DNA of 64,000 bases from Verrucomicrobiales bacterium (GCA_029213005.1 JARGPI010000024.1:1-64000); one strand, 5' to 3'; shown: positions 37,166 to 45,907, numbered from the stretch's first letter. Notes: generated by a model from the sequence alone, not told the origin. Numbers and translations: made by a program.

Positions 37166-37208
37166 AAAAAACCGGTGATACCTGCCTCAATAAACAGGCA
37201 TCACCGGT
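37166..37208 (-). terminator. Rho-independent terminator of glnN
   Basis: On the minus strand ACCGGTGAT pairs with ATCACCGGT, extended by GCCTG/CAGGC, and is followed by six T. The stem spans 37171-37208 and the T run is the A run at 37166-37171. It lies between convergent genes and serves the glutamine synthetase. Confidence 0.92.
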
Positions 37209-37272
37209 AGTGCACGCAGTCGAATCCAGTTGAAATGGCTATATAACAACTCGCTTCGAAAATTTTATTTCC

Positions 37273-39432
37273 CTATTTGATAAAAAGCATCTCCTGATAG
37301 GTAGGAATCGGCCAGAGATCATCCGCCACAATGGTTTCCAGATCGTCACAGATCGAGCGAACTTCCAGCATCGCAGGCAATACTTCCTTGGCCCACTTCT
37401 GAGTCTCCTCACCGGCAGCGGCATGAACACTCTCCAGGTTTGATATCGCGGCATCCAGTTTGTTTACTTTGGTCTGCAGCGACTTCAGGATCGAGTTCTC
37501 CGGCTTGATTCCGGCAGCCTTCATCGAAGCGGCCGCACCGGCGAGTTCACCGAGGTAGCGAACCGCCGCCGGGTAAATCATCGTCTTCGCCATTTCGGTC
37601 ACGACATTTGCCTCCACGTTTACCGAAGCGCAATACTGCTCTTCGTAAATCTCCTGACGGCTGTGTAGCTCCCGCTCCGTTAATACCGAGTATTTCTCGA
37701 ACAAAGCGATCACTTCCGGGCTGGTGATTTCCGGTAGAGCATCCGCTGTCGTTGTGAGACAGGGCAAACCTCTTTCCGCAGCCTCGGCATGCCACTCGTC
37801 GGAGTAACCATTCCCGTTGAAAATGACCTTCCCGTGTTTGGTCATGATTTCCTGAAGAATGATCTGCAACTCAGCGTTACGGTCACTGGATCCTTCCAGT
37901 CTCGTCGCGATTTCATCGAGCGACTCACAAAGCATAGTGTTCATCGCGACCAAGGCTCCGGAGATCGAACTATTGGAGCCGACCGCGCGGAACTCGAAGC
38001 GGTTGCCGGTAAAAGCAAAGGGACTGGTCCGGTTCCGATCCCCTGCATCTTTGGTCAATTCAGGCAGCGAATCGACCCCGACATTCAGGATACCCTTTGC
38101 CCGCGAAGTGGTAGCACCACCGTTCTTGATTTGCTCAAAAACATCGGCCAACTGGTCACCCAAGAATATAGAAATAATAGCAGGAGGAGCCTCGTTAGCT
38201 CCGAGACGGTGATCATTACCCGCCGAAGCCACCACGGCACGAAGCAGTTTGGCATACTTATCGACCGACTGAATTACCGCGCCGGCAAAAAGCAGGAACT
38301 GAGCATTCTCGTGAGGGGTATCGCCCGGGTCGAAGAGGTTTCCCTGGGTTTTATTACCAACCGACCAGTTGACGTGCTTCCCGGAACCATTGACTCCAGC
38401 AAAGGGCTTTTCGTGCATCAGACAGGCGAAACCATGACGGTCCGCGAGCTTTTTCAGTGTGGTCATGACGAGCTGCTGATGGTCGGAAGCGACATTCGCG
38501 CTCTCAAACATCGGAGCCAGCTCAAACTGACCGGGTGCCACTTCGTTATGTCGGGTTTTCGAAGGAATCCCCAACTTAAACAGTTCGCGATCAAGTTCGA
38601 ACATGAACGACATGACCCGCTCGGGAATTGCCCCGAAGTAGTGATCATCAAACTCCTGACCTTTTGGAGCAGGCGCCCCGAAACAAGTCCGGTTGGTTGC
38701 CATCAAATCCGGTCGAGCGTAATAAAAAGCCTTATCGATAAGGAAATACTCCTGCTCCGGCCCCGCCGTTGAGGAGACGTGTGAAATCTCCGAGTGACCG
38801 AATAACTTCAAGATACGCCGGGCCTGCTTATCAAGCGCCTGCATCGATTTCAATACCGGAGTCTTTTTATCTAACGACTCACCCGTCCACGACACAAAGG
38901 AAGTAGGTATACATAAAGTGGTTCCATACGGGTTTTCACTGATATAGGCAGGACTGGTGGGATCCCACACCGTATAACCCCGAGCAGTATGGGTCGCACG
39001 AATTCCACCGTTCGGAAAAGAGGACGCATCCGGCTCACCCTGGAGTAGAGTTTTACCTTTAAATTTTGATATAGCAGTAGCGCCGTCAGAGCCTGGATCG
39101 TAGAAACTGTCGTGCTTTTCAGCGGTACAACCGGTTAACGGATAGAATACGTGAGTGAAGTGAGTGGCACCTTTTGCCATTGCCCACTTCATCATCGCAT
39201 CAGCAACTTCGTCCGCGATAGTGAGATCGATTTTAGAACCATCGTCGATCGTTTTAATAAGTTTTTCGTAAACTTCAGGCGACAGCACTTTTTTCATTAC
39301 CGCCTTGTTAAACGTATTTGCACCGAATGTAACTCCCGTTGGGTCCGTCTCGTAATTATATGATTGCGGTGTCGGCGGTTTAGAGATAACTGATTTAATT
39401 GCGTCTTGCCTACTTGAGCTGATAGCTGTCAT
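37273..39432 (-). CDS. glnN: Type III glutamine synthetase (GlnN)
   Basis: 719 residues, the length of the GSIII class (over 700) and much longer than GlnA. Visible: FPNGGIRATHTARGYTVWDP, the GPEQEYFLIDK metal-binding motif, RHNEVAPGQFELAP, FAGVNGSGKHVNWS and LGANEAPPAIISIFLG. It makes glutamine from glutamate, ammonia and ATP as a double-ring dodecamer. Typical of Bacteroidota, cyanobacteria, Verrucomicrobiota and others. The start region is only 52 bp from a divergent gene. Confidence 0.96.
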   Translation of the reverse strand: MTAISSSRQDAIKSVISKPPTPQSYNYETDPTGVTFGANTFNKAVMKKVLSPEVYEKLIKTIDDGSKIDLTIADEVADAMMKWAMAKGATHFTHVFYPLTGCTAEKHDSFYDPGSDGATAISKFKGKTLLQGEPDASSFPNGGIRATHTARGYTVWDPTSPAYISENPYGTTLCIPTSFVSWTGESLDKKTPVLKSMQALDKQARRILKLFGHSEISHVSSTAGPEQEYFLIDKAFYYARPDLMATNRTCFGAPAPKGQEFDDHYFGAIPERVMSFMFELDRELFKLGIPSKTRHNEVAPGQFELAPMFESANVASDHQQLVMTTLKKLADRHGFACLMHEKPFAGVNGSGKHVNWSVGNKTQGNLFDPGDTPHENAQFLLFAGAVIQSVDKYAKLLRAVVASAGNDHRLGANEAPPAIISIFLGDQLADVFEQIKNGGATTSRAKGILNVGVDSLPELTKDAGDRNRTSPFAFTGNRFEFRAVGSNSSISGALVAMNTMLCESLDEIATRLEGSSDRNAELQIILQEIMTKHGKVIFNGNGYSDEWHAEAAERGLPCLTTTADALPEITSPEVIALFEKYSVLTERELHSRQEIYEEQYCASVNVEANVVTEMAKTMIYPAAVRYLGELAGAAASMKAAGIKPENSILKSLQTKVNKLDAAISNLESVHAAAGEETQKWAKEVLPAMLEVRSICDDLETIVADDLWPIPTYQEMLFIK

Positions 39433-39470
39433 AATATATTTCGTATTTAGAGACTGGTTCTGAGGAGGTG

Positions 39471-39476
39471 AGGGAG
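39471..39476 (+). promoter_or_regulatory. Purine-rich ribosome binding site for kinase-fold gene
   Basis: AGGGAG at 39471-39476 stands 8 nt before the ATG at 39485, and a further AGGAGGTGA at 39463-39471 matches the anti-SD sequence fully but is rather far away. This supports 39485 as the start instead of the ATG at 39521. Confidence 0.5.
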
Positions 39477-39484
39477 CATTTCGT

Positions 39485-40324
39485 ATGCCAAGAGACCTGT
39501 GTTATTTGTTAGGATATCCGATGGAATCAAAGATAGCTTTAAATCCCAATCAAAAGGTCGAACTGATCCCCGAACTGGCGGCTCTGGTCGAAAAACCGCC
39601 GGATCACGATGTCGTCATTCGCTCGCTATCGAAAAAACAGGTCAACGACACCCCTTTGATTCAGGGAGACCTCGTCATTGCCGGAAAAGACACCCTCGGA
39701 AACTACCCGGAAGCGGCGCAATACCCGGTACATTTCCGGAAGACTTACTACCCGACCAGCTTCCACCCCCCGGCAACCATTGAATATGAAAAGCACCGCA
39801 AAATCGCGGAAATCCTTACGGTAGCTCCGGTTATCGGCGCGGAACCGAATTCGTTCAGAAGCTGTTTTCTATCGGGCATCCCGCTGGACCGGCTCACCCC
39901 TTTTGGTATAGAACCCCTGAGCCGCAATCTCGATATAGCAGAACAAACAGACCCAGCCCGTCTGATTGGTCTCTGGAACCTTCTCGTCAAACTCGACGAT
40001 CAACTGAAGAGGCTCCACTCCCGCGGCTTTGCCCACGGCGATCTGTTTTTCCACAATATCATTATCACCAAATCACCAATTGATTTAGTCATGATCGACT
40101 TTGCTCTCGCTATTGAGCGATCGGCGGATCAATCTGATGAAGAATGGCTTGCCAAGTGTCGCCCCGACCGGGAGGAGCTGGAGCGACACGCCCTGTGGGT
40201 TCAGGCCGGTCTCGGCCCTCAACCCGACGAACTTGGTACCGTTTCTATAGCACATGCCGAAGTTACCCTGTCAGACGATGCAGGAAAATGCCTCGACAAA
40301 ATACGCGATCATTCCTTTCTTTAG
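39485..40324 (+). CDS. Protein-kinase-fold (WaaP/RIO-like) protein
   Basis: 279 residues. The catalytic loop HGDLFFHNIII and the metal-binding DFALAIE (DFG-like) are clear. A lysine in VHFRKTYYP and a glutamate in IEYEKHRKIAE could be the ATP-anchoring pair. Such HGD..N proteins include Kdo kinases, RIO kinases and small-molecule phosphotransferases. Target unknown. It is divergent from glnN across only 52 bp, so the two may share regulation; a link to nitrogen control is speculative. Confidence 0.7.
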   Translation: MPRDLCYLLGYPMESKIALNPNQKVELIPELAALVEKPPDHDVVIRSLSKKQVNDTPLIQGDLVIAGKDTLGNYPEAAQYPVHFRKTYYPTSFHPPATIEYEKHRKIAEILTVAPVIGAEPNSFRSCFLSGIPLDRLTPFGIEPLSRNLDIAEQTDPARLIGLWNLLVKLDDQLKRLHSRGFAHGDLFFHNIIITKSPIDLVMIDFALAIERSADQSDEEWLAKCRPDREELERHALWVQAGLGPQPDELGTVSIAHAEVTLSDDAGKCLDKIRDHSFL

Positions 40325-40349
40325 TTCGACTAAACGATTCCCACCAAAG

Positions 40350-40384
40350 TGTACAGGGTACAGTCCGAAATTGTACCCTGTACA
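40350..40384 (+). repeat. Paired 13-mer repeat (inverted), locus 4
   Basis: TGTACAGGGTACA at 40350-40362 and TGTACCCTGTACA at 40372-40384. Start-to-start distance is again 22 bp, but the copies face each other, so transcription would give a perfect 14-bp hairpin (with the flanking G and C) around a 9-nt loop GTCCGAAAT. It lies 26 bp past the kinase-fold gene stop. Confidence 0.92.
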
Positions 40385-40416
40385 CTTTGATGGAAAAAGC
40401 CTGAGCGGAGCACTCC

Positions 40417-40592
40417 TGTAGCGGAATTTGCTAAAAATTCCGACCTAAGGGGATTCAACTCGTGGAGATGGGGAACTTTGGAGCGAAAAGGAATGGGAAA
40501 TTATTGCGGTCCCGGAGACTAATGAATGGGAAATTATTACGGTCCCGGAGACTAATACTTCGATGACGGAATTTTTTGCAAATTCCGCTACA
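40417..40592. mobile_element. MITE-like 176-bp element with 26-bp terminal inverted repeats
   Basis: The left end 40417-40442 (TGTAGCGGAATTTGC, then TAAAAATTCCG) and the right end 40567-40592 are reverse complements with one mismatch. Each arm is itself partly palindromic (GGAATTT/AAATTCC). No transposase inside; the interior has the tandem duplication. A non-autonomous element or REP-like repeat is inferred. Target-site duplications are not obvious. Confidence 0.6.
40491..40556 (+). repeat. 33-bp tandem repeat, two units
   Basis: Units 40491-40523 and 40524-40556 differ at one base (G/A). Each begins GAATGGGAAATTATT and ends CCCGGAGACTAAT. The duplication lies inside the MITE-like element and suggests copy-number change between strains. 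Confidence 0.9.
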
Positions 40593-40748
40593 TGGGACTT
40601 TTTGCGTCGACCTCCCCCGGTGCGATTTCTGAAACCGCTCAAACCTTTCGGTAAGATTAAGGTCAGGAGATTTACTTGACCTGTTGGGTTATTGTGGTTC
40701 GATTAGGGGCTACCGCTTACCGATTGAAATCCGAATAAGGACGGACCC

Positions 40749-41219
40749 ATTCGATTTTCCAGAAACATTATCTCCTATCTCATCGCTTCGATACTTTGCG
40801 GGGGTATCCTGTGGGCCGATGAAATTGACTTCCTTGACCGGGAGTCGCTGGAAAGCGCTACCTCCAACAATGGAACGGTTACGCTGAGCTGGGAAAAAGA
40901 CGCAGCAACTGCCGTAATCCTTGAGCAGGCGACGGATGCGGGCTTTGCCACGCCGGTGCAACGATACAGCGGAACGGACAGCGGCTCAGTGATCAGTGGA
41001 CTGGCGGAGGGCACTCATTACTTCCGGGTTTACGCAGCGGACTCGCCAACGCCCGGAGGTAGGGCTCTGAAGATTTCGGTCAAGTTTTCCCCCCGTAGTC
41101 AGCTTTTTCTTCTCCTCAGCATCGGTGGCCTGGTGGTCGCTTCGACGATTGGGGTCATTATTTTCGGCTACTTTCAAACCCGTGATTCGGATGGTGGAAA
41201 GGAGGAAGTTGCAGCGTGA
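40749..41219 (+). CDS. Fn3-like membrane protein lacking a standard start codon
   Basis: The frame is open from an in-frame TGA at 40725 to the stop at 41219. It encodes a signal-peptide-like segment (RFSRNIISYLIASILCGGIL), an Fn3-like beta domain (NNGTVTLSWEK, GLAEGTHYFRVYAA) and a C-terminal membrane helix (about residues 118-142). No ATG, GTG or TTG precedes the signal sequence; the only candidate is ATT at 40749. A GTG at 40956 would remove the signal peptide and most of the domain. Either ATT initiation or a frameshift or assembly error is likely. The stop overlaps the symporter start. Confidence 0.55.
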   Translation: MRFSRNIISYLIASILCGGILWADEIDFLDRESLESATSNNGTVTLSWEKDAATAVILEQATDAGFATPVQRYSGTDSGSVISGLAEGTHYFRVYAADSPTPGGRALKISVKFSPRSQLFLLLSIGGLVVASTIGVIIFGYFQTRDSDGGKEEVAA

Positions 41220-42628
41220 TACTTTCCCAGGCCATTTCACCCGCCACCGGCTGGGTCATCATCGTTTTACTGGGCATCCTGTGGGTCGCTCTCGGATTCT
41301 ACTGGGGTAAAAAGGCGAAAAGCTCGGAGGGATTTATGCTGGCCGGCCGGAACGTCGGTCTGGCGCTGGGCTCGGCCACGGCCATGGCGACCTGGGTCAC
41401 TTCGAATACCACGATGCTCGCGCCGGTCTTCGCCCTCACTCTCGGGATCTGGGGCATGATCGCCTATTCCACGGCCAGTTTCGGGCTGATGTTGTTTGCG
41501 CTGTTTGTGGTGCGAATCCGGAAGCTTCTTCCCTCCGGCTTCACCGCAGGGGACTTTTTCCGAAGCCGCTATGGACGGGTCGGGTGGACGATTTTTCTGG
41601 TCATCACCATGTTTTACTCGCTGTCCTGGCTGGTCAGCATGGCAATTGCCGGAGGCGACCTGCTCGAAGCGCTCGCCGGGATTCCCTACCTCCAGGGCAT
41701 GACTTTGATCCTGGTGGTCTGCGTTCTTTATACCCTGTTTGGCGGACTTTATGCTGTGATCGGAACGGACTTTATTCAGAGTGTCATCATCCTTTTCGGC
41801 ATTGTTCTCATTGGAGCGATTGTGGTCGTGAAGATGGATTTCAGCGTTGCCTATGAGCATATTTCAACCCATCAACCCTCGCTGATTCAAATCGTGATGC
41901 CGGCAGCGCTCCTCGCGGTTTTCAACAACATGCTGTTCGGCTTTGGCGAGGTTTTTCACAACAACGTGTGGTGGTCGCGGGCCTTTGCGATGCGAAAAGA
42001 CGTCGCGCCGAAGGCCTTTTTCCTTTCCGGCCTCCTCTGGTTTCCCATCCCGATCGCGGCAGGATTCATTGCGCTCGCTGCGGGACCGCTGGGAATCAAC
42101 ATCGTGGAGGAAAACCAGACCGGCCCCACGGTAGCTGCAGCTATTCTGGGCAATGCCGGGATGGGCTCCATCGCCGGTGTCCTGATTCTGATCGTTCTCT
42201 TCTGCTCCATGGCGTCCTCGATCGATTCGCTCCTCGCCGCAACCTCCGACCTGCTGATCAAAGACGTGCACGGCGGTCTGATGGGCCGAACCATCAACGA
42301 AGCCAAATTCAAGAAGCTCGCCGGATTCGTGATTATTACCGTCGGCGTTTTCTCCTGGTTGCTCGCGGCGCCGCATTGGCAGATCACTCAGGCTCTTTTT
42401 ATCTCCGGTCCATTGGTCGCCAGTCTGATCTGGCCGGTGATTGCCGGTCTCTTCTGGAAAAAGATTAACCGTCCCGTCCTTTTGACCGGAATTATCGCGG
42501 GATGTGTCGTCGGAATCTGGGCCTATTTTCAGCTCGGATGGTACACCGCCTCGCTGATTGGAGCCGGTGTTTCCATGGTGTTCACCATCGCGGCCCGATT
42601 TATCGCGCCAACCGACTTTCCGAAGTAA
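41216..42628 (+). CDS. Sodium:solute symporter (SSS family)
   Basis: 470 residues from a GTG whose last bases overlap the TGA of the Fn3-like gene. About 13 membrane helices. Visible: the first helix WVIIVLLGILWVALGFYWGK, GFMLAGRNVGLALGSATAMATWV and the loop YTLFGGLYAVIGTDFIQSVI, which carries the GG-Y-AV-WTD-type family signature. It imports a small solute (amino acid, sugar, nucleobase, pantothenate) with sodium. Gene order suggests that its substrate feeds the amide/carbamoyl enzymes downstream; this is inference. Confidence 0.92.
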   Translation: MILSQAISPATGWVIIVLLGILWVALGFYWGKKAKSSEGFMLAGRNVGLALGSATAMATWVTSNTTMLAPVFALTLGIWGMIAYSTASFGLMLFALFVVRIRKLLPSGFTAGDFFRSRYGRVGWTIFLVITMFYSLSWLVSMAIAGGDLLEALAGIPYLQGMTLILVVCVLYTLFGGLYAVIGTDFIQSVIILFGIVLIGAIVVVKMDFSVAYEHISTHQPSLIQIVMPAALLAVFNNMLFGFGEVFHNNVWWSRAFAMRKDVAPKAFFLSGLLWFPIPIAAGFIALAAGPLGINIVEENQTGPTVAAAILGNAGMGSIAGVLILIVLFCSMASSIDSLLAATSDLLIKDVHGGLMGRTINEAKFKKLAGFVIITVGVFSWLLAAPHWQITQALFISGPLVASLIWPVIAGLFWKKINRPVLLTGIIAGCVVGIWAYFQLGWYTASLIGAGVSMVFTIAARFIAPTDFPK

Positions 42629-42652
42629 ACGTAACTTTTAACCACCAAATCG

Positions 42653-42772
42653 ATGTTCCCTGAACTATTTCTTCAAATTTTGATATACCTCGCCGTCGCC
42701 TGGACGGCGCTGGGTGCTTTGGCTCTGGTAGGTCTACTGTTTCTCGATTGGAAGAACGGCAAAATATGGTAA
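42653..42772 (+). CDS. 39-residue single-pass membrane protein
   Basis: A short ORF from ATG at 42653: MFPELFLQILIYLAVAWTAL, then GALALVGLLFLDWKNGKIW. One hydrophobic helix and a basic WKNGKIW end. It begins 24 bp after the symporter stop and ends 54 bp before the next gene. A small accessory subunit of the symporter is a reasonable guess from position. Below usual gene-caller limits. Confidence 0.6.
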   Translation: MFPELFLQILIYLAVAWTALGALALVGLLFLDWKNGKIW

Positions 42773-42826
42773 CCCGGCTGAAAGCGTTTTTTGACCTCTT
42801 CTCTATCTCTTCAAAATACGAAATCA

Positions 42827-43942
42827 ATGAGTACACAAACTTCTGCGGACGACATCCCGGAGAATAACATTATTCCCAACATCGAACCACCCGAGGACTC
42901 GGACGCAACCCGTCCCGAGCCCTCCAATCTGTTCGAAGCAAAACCGGTAAATCTTGAAGTTCTTTCAGAATTATCCGGCCAACACATTCTCGGCGCCGGT
43001 CAGTTTTCCCTCGATCAGGTCATCGAGTTGTGCAAGCTGGCGGCAATCCTCGAAAAGATCGAAATCTGGCCCTACCACCCGCTCGAAGGGAAGATGGCTG
43101 TGACCGCATTCTTCGAAGCGTCCACCCGGACACGGACCAGCTTTGAAAGCGCAATCAACCGGCTCGACGGCAAAGTGATTTCGATACCCGACGGTAACAC
43201 CACCGGCCAGGCCAAAGGCGAATCGCTTGCCGATATCGGTGAAATGTTTAACGCCTACGCGGACCTCATGATCATGCGGCACACCCGCACCGAATCCTGC
43301 GAGGAAATTCTCGAGAACCTCAGAATTCCACTGATCAACGCCGGTAACGGTTCCGGTGAACACCCGACTCAGGCCCTCGCTGACTGGTATGCATTGCTGA
43401 AGTGGCGACCTCTCCTTGCCGAACAGCACAAAAAAGAATCGAATAAGCTGAACCTCGGCATCCTCGGGACTCCGGGATCGATGCGCGCGGTGAAGTCGTT
43501 TACTTTAATGTCGCTTCTTTTCCGTCAACATATCGGCAAAGTCACCGTGATTTCCGAAATGGCAGATCCTTTTGGCGAAGACGTGACCGAATCGCTCAAA
43601 GCCGCAAATATCGATTACGAAGTATCAAACGACGTTCGCGAACATCTCCCCGAGCTCGATGTGATCTATATGAATTCGATCGCATTCCTCGGCGATGCCT
43701 ATAAAGCACTCGACAGTCGCTACAAGTTGAACTCCGATAGCCCGATCAAAGAAAGCGCCGTCATCCTTCACCCGCTGGCCCGTCTTGACGAACTGGACAC
43801 CTCTCTCGATAAAACCCCTCACAATCTCTACTTTTCCCAGGCACACGGCGCTGTATTTATTCGACAGGCGCTTTTGATATCCGTGCTCGGAAGACTCAAC
43901 AAACTACCTAACCTTAACGAACTGGAAAACCCAAATTCCTGA
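42827..43942 (+). CDS. Aspartate carbamoyltransferase homologue with altered substrate site
   Basis: 371 residues from the ATG at 42827, with a disordered acidic N-terminus of about 40 residues. The carbamoyl-phosphate site is intact: FFEASTRTRTSFESA, K in AKGESLADIG, R in IMRHT, and NAGNGSGEHPTQALADWY. HPLARLDELD and the KTPHNLYFSQA end follow PyrB. But where PyrB has TRVQ (Arg229 and Gln231 in E. coli, binding aspartate carboxylates), this protein has YMNSIAFLG. A carbamoyltransferase for another amine is therefore likely. Its neighbours are AsnB-like and carbamoylase-like genes, not pyrimidine genes. A divergent ATCase is the alternative. Confidence 0.8.
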   Translation: MSTQTSADDIPENNIIPNIEPPEDSDATRPEPSNLFEAKPVNLEVLSELSGQHILGAGQFSLDQVIELCKLAAILEKIEIWPYHPLEGKMAVTAFFEASTRTRTSFESAINRLDGKVISIPDGNTTGQAKGESLADIGEMFNAYADLMIMRHTRTESCEEILENLRIPLINAGNGSGEHPTQALADWYALLKWRPLLAEQHKKESNKLNLGILGTPGSMRAVKSFTLMSLLFRQHIGKVTVISEMADPFGEDVTESLKAANIDYEVSNDVREHLPELDVIYMNSIAFLGDAYKALDSRYKLNSDSPIKESAVILHPLARLDELDTSLDKTPHNLYFSQAHGAVFIRQALLISVLGRLNKLPNLNELENPNS

Positions 43943-43948
43943 TTATCT

Positions 43949-45907
43949 ATGTGTGGAATCGCAGGCCATTTCTCAGCCAAACCTTTACCGGAAAACACGC
44001 CCGACATTCTCGACGGGCAACTGGAAACCATCATTCACCGGGGACCGGATGGTAAAGGGCAATTTGTATTGCGGGACAAGGGCGTCGCCCTTGGGCATAC
44101 CCGTCTCGCCATTAACGATCTGGAAGGAGGCTGCCAACCACTCCACGCGGTCGATGATCGCTACGTACTGACCTCCAACGGGGAGTTTTACGATTTTAAA
44201 CAATACCGCTCAACCCTGATGGCGGAGGGCGATCGCTTCCTCACCAAATCCGACTCTGAAATTGCCATTGGACTATACCGGAAATTCGGTCTCGGCTTTA
44301 CCGAACATCTCCGCGGCGAATTTGCTTTTGCGCTATATGATCAGAGAGAGGACGAATTAATTCTTCTCCGCGACCGCTTTGGGGTACGTCCGCTTTTCTA
44401 TTGGGTATCGCCTGACAAGTCCACTATCGTTTACGGCTCTGAGGCGAAATCTCTACTCGCCCACCCTGACGTCCCCGCCAAGCTCGACCCGAAAGCGGCC
44501 CTGCACCAGCTCATGCAGACGATTGCCCCCGGGATGAGTGCTTTTGAAAATGTGGTTTCGCTCGACCCGGGGCACTTCCTCCGGATTCGAAAAAGAAACG
44601 GTCGCCTCGATATTCACTGCGAACGTTACTGGGACTTTGATTTCCCACTGGAAGAGGAAAGACCCGAAACGTTTGATGAACAGGAGCAAGTCGAAAGAAT
44701 ACGGGAGGAACTGATCCGCGCGATCGTCCTCCGCCTCGAAGCCGACGTTCCTGTCGGGTGCTACCTTTCCGGTGGTATTGACTCCTGCTGTATTCTCGGT
44801 CTGGCAACCGGGGCGATGCAATCGCCAACCCGCGCCTACACAATCTCGTTCGACGATGATGCCTACGACGAGGCACCTATCGCGAAGGAGATGGCGGAAT
44901 CGATGAACGCCGACCAGGAGGTCATCAACCTGAAAGCGGAAGATCTCTACGGCGAGAACTACATCAAAACCGTATGGCATGCCGAGCGAACTTTCTACAA
45001 CACTCTCGGAGTCGCAAAAAATCTGATGTCGAAACGGGTCTGGGATTCAGGCTACCGCTGCGTCATTACCGGTGAAGGGGCCGACGAACTTTTTGCCGGC
45101 TATCCCGCTCTGAAGCGCGACATGTTTCTCCACGGATTGAGCCACGAGCCGGCTTCCGTTCGCGCGGAATATCAAGCCGCCCTGGAGAAGACCAACAAAC
45201 TTTTTAAAGGCGCTATTTTGGCCGAAAACCAGCGACACCATCCCACCTGGGAGAAGCTCTGCGGGTTCACCCCGTCATGGATTCAACCATGGATGGACAC
45301 CCTCGATCTGGCGAGACCTTTACTCTCCGACGAACTACAAAAAGAGTTGCACGGCTACGATCCGATCGACGAAATCGCCTCCCGACTAGACGGAAGTATG
45401 CTCGAAGGCCGACACCCGCTCGACATTGCTCAATACACCTGGAGCAAATGCCAGCTCGAAGGACAAATTTTGAACTGGGGTGGTGACCGGGTCGATATGG
45501 CCAACTCGATGGAATCGCGCCCCGCATTTCTCGACCATCATCTCGCCGCTGCGGCTGTGAATGTTCCGCCGAGTTTGCGGATCAAGGGAAATATAGAAAA
45601 ACACGTTCTCCGGGAAGCGGTCAAAGGTGTACTTCCCGACGTTCTCTACCGGCGCGAAAAGTTTGCCTTTATGGCCCCGCCGGCTCATACCGATGCCAGC
45701 AAGATGAGCAAGGTTGAAGAACTCATCAGCGAATACCTGACCGATTCAAAGATCGAATCCGCCGGGATCTGCTCTCCGGAGCGGGTCAGTCAGTTCCTGA
45801 AGGATTATCGGGAAGATACCGATTCCACCTCACTGGTTCGCAAAGACACGCTTTTGAACCATCTTCTGACTCTGCACATCCTCAACGATCAATTCTGCAG
45901 CGGATAA
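43949..45907 (+). CDS. AsnB-type glutamine-dependent amidotransferase
   Basis: 652 residues, longer than E. coli AsnB (554) and close to the B. subtilis-type enzymes. Cys2 in MCGIAGHF is the glutaminase nucleophile after Met removal. TSNGEFYDFKQYR and SDSEIAIGLYRKFG belong to the glutaminase domain. The synthetase has CYLSGGIDS (PP-loop), ITGEGADELFAGY and NSMESRPAFLD. It amidates a carboxylate using ATP and glutamine; the textbook substrate is aspartate, but the neighbours leave other acceptors open. It starts 6 bp after the carbamoyltransferase and its stop overlaps the GNAT start (TAATG). Confidence 0.92.
   Translation: MCGIAGHFSAKPLPENTPDILDGQLETIIHRGPDGKGQFVLRDKGVALGHTRLAINDLEGGCQPLHAVDDRYVLTSNGEFYDFKQYRSTLMAEGDRFLTKSDSEIAIGLYRKFGLGFTEHLRGEFAFALYDQREDELILLRDRFGVRPLFYWVSPDKSTIVYGSEAKSLLAHPDVPAKLDPKAALHQLMQTIAPGMSAFENVVSLDPGHFLRIRKRNGRLDIHCERYWDFDFPLEEERPETFDEQEQVERIREELIRAIVLRLEADVPVGCYLSGGIDSCCILGLATGAMQSPTRAYTISFDDDAYDEAPIAKEMAESMNADQEVINLKAEDLYGENYIKTVWHAERTFYNTLGVAKNLMSKRVWDSGYRCVITGEGADELFAGYPALKRDMFLHGLSHEPASVRAEYQAALEKTNKLFKGAILAENQRHHPTWEKLCGFTPSWIQPWMDTLDLARPLLSDELQKELHGYDPIDEIASRLDGSMLEGRHPLDIAQYTWSKCQLEGQILNWGGDRVDMANSMESRPAFLDHHLAAAAVNVPPSLRIKGNIEKHVLREAVKGVLPDVLYRREKFAFMAPPAHTDASKMSKVEELISEYLTDSKIESAGICSPERVSQFLKDYREDTDSTSLVRKDTLLNHLLTLHILNDQFCSG

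Larger units (their letters stand above)
40325..40748. other. 424-bp intergenic region made mostly of repeats
   Basis: It contains an inverted pair of the 13-mer repeat, a 176-bp MITE-like element with an inner 33-bp duplication, and about 150 bp of remaining sequence leading to the Fn3-like gene. No protein-coding gene is credible in it. Confidence 0.75.

Noticed and set aside
37789..38772. 327-codon plus-strand frame
   Set aside because: It is the shadow of glnN on the opposite strand; glnN has clear family motifs and the shadow has none.
40491..40556. Possible CRISPR-like repeat
   Set aside because: Only two directly joined 33-bp units without spacers and no cas genes; a simple tandem duplication.
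41267..41860. 197-codon minus-strand frame rich in His, Asp and Gln
   Set aside because: Antisense of a hydrophobic symporter gene; the polar composition is what antisense reading of membrane helices gives.
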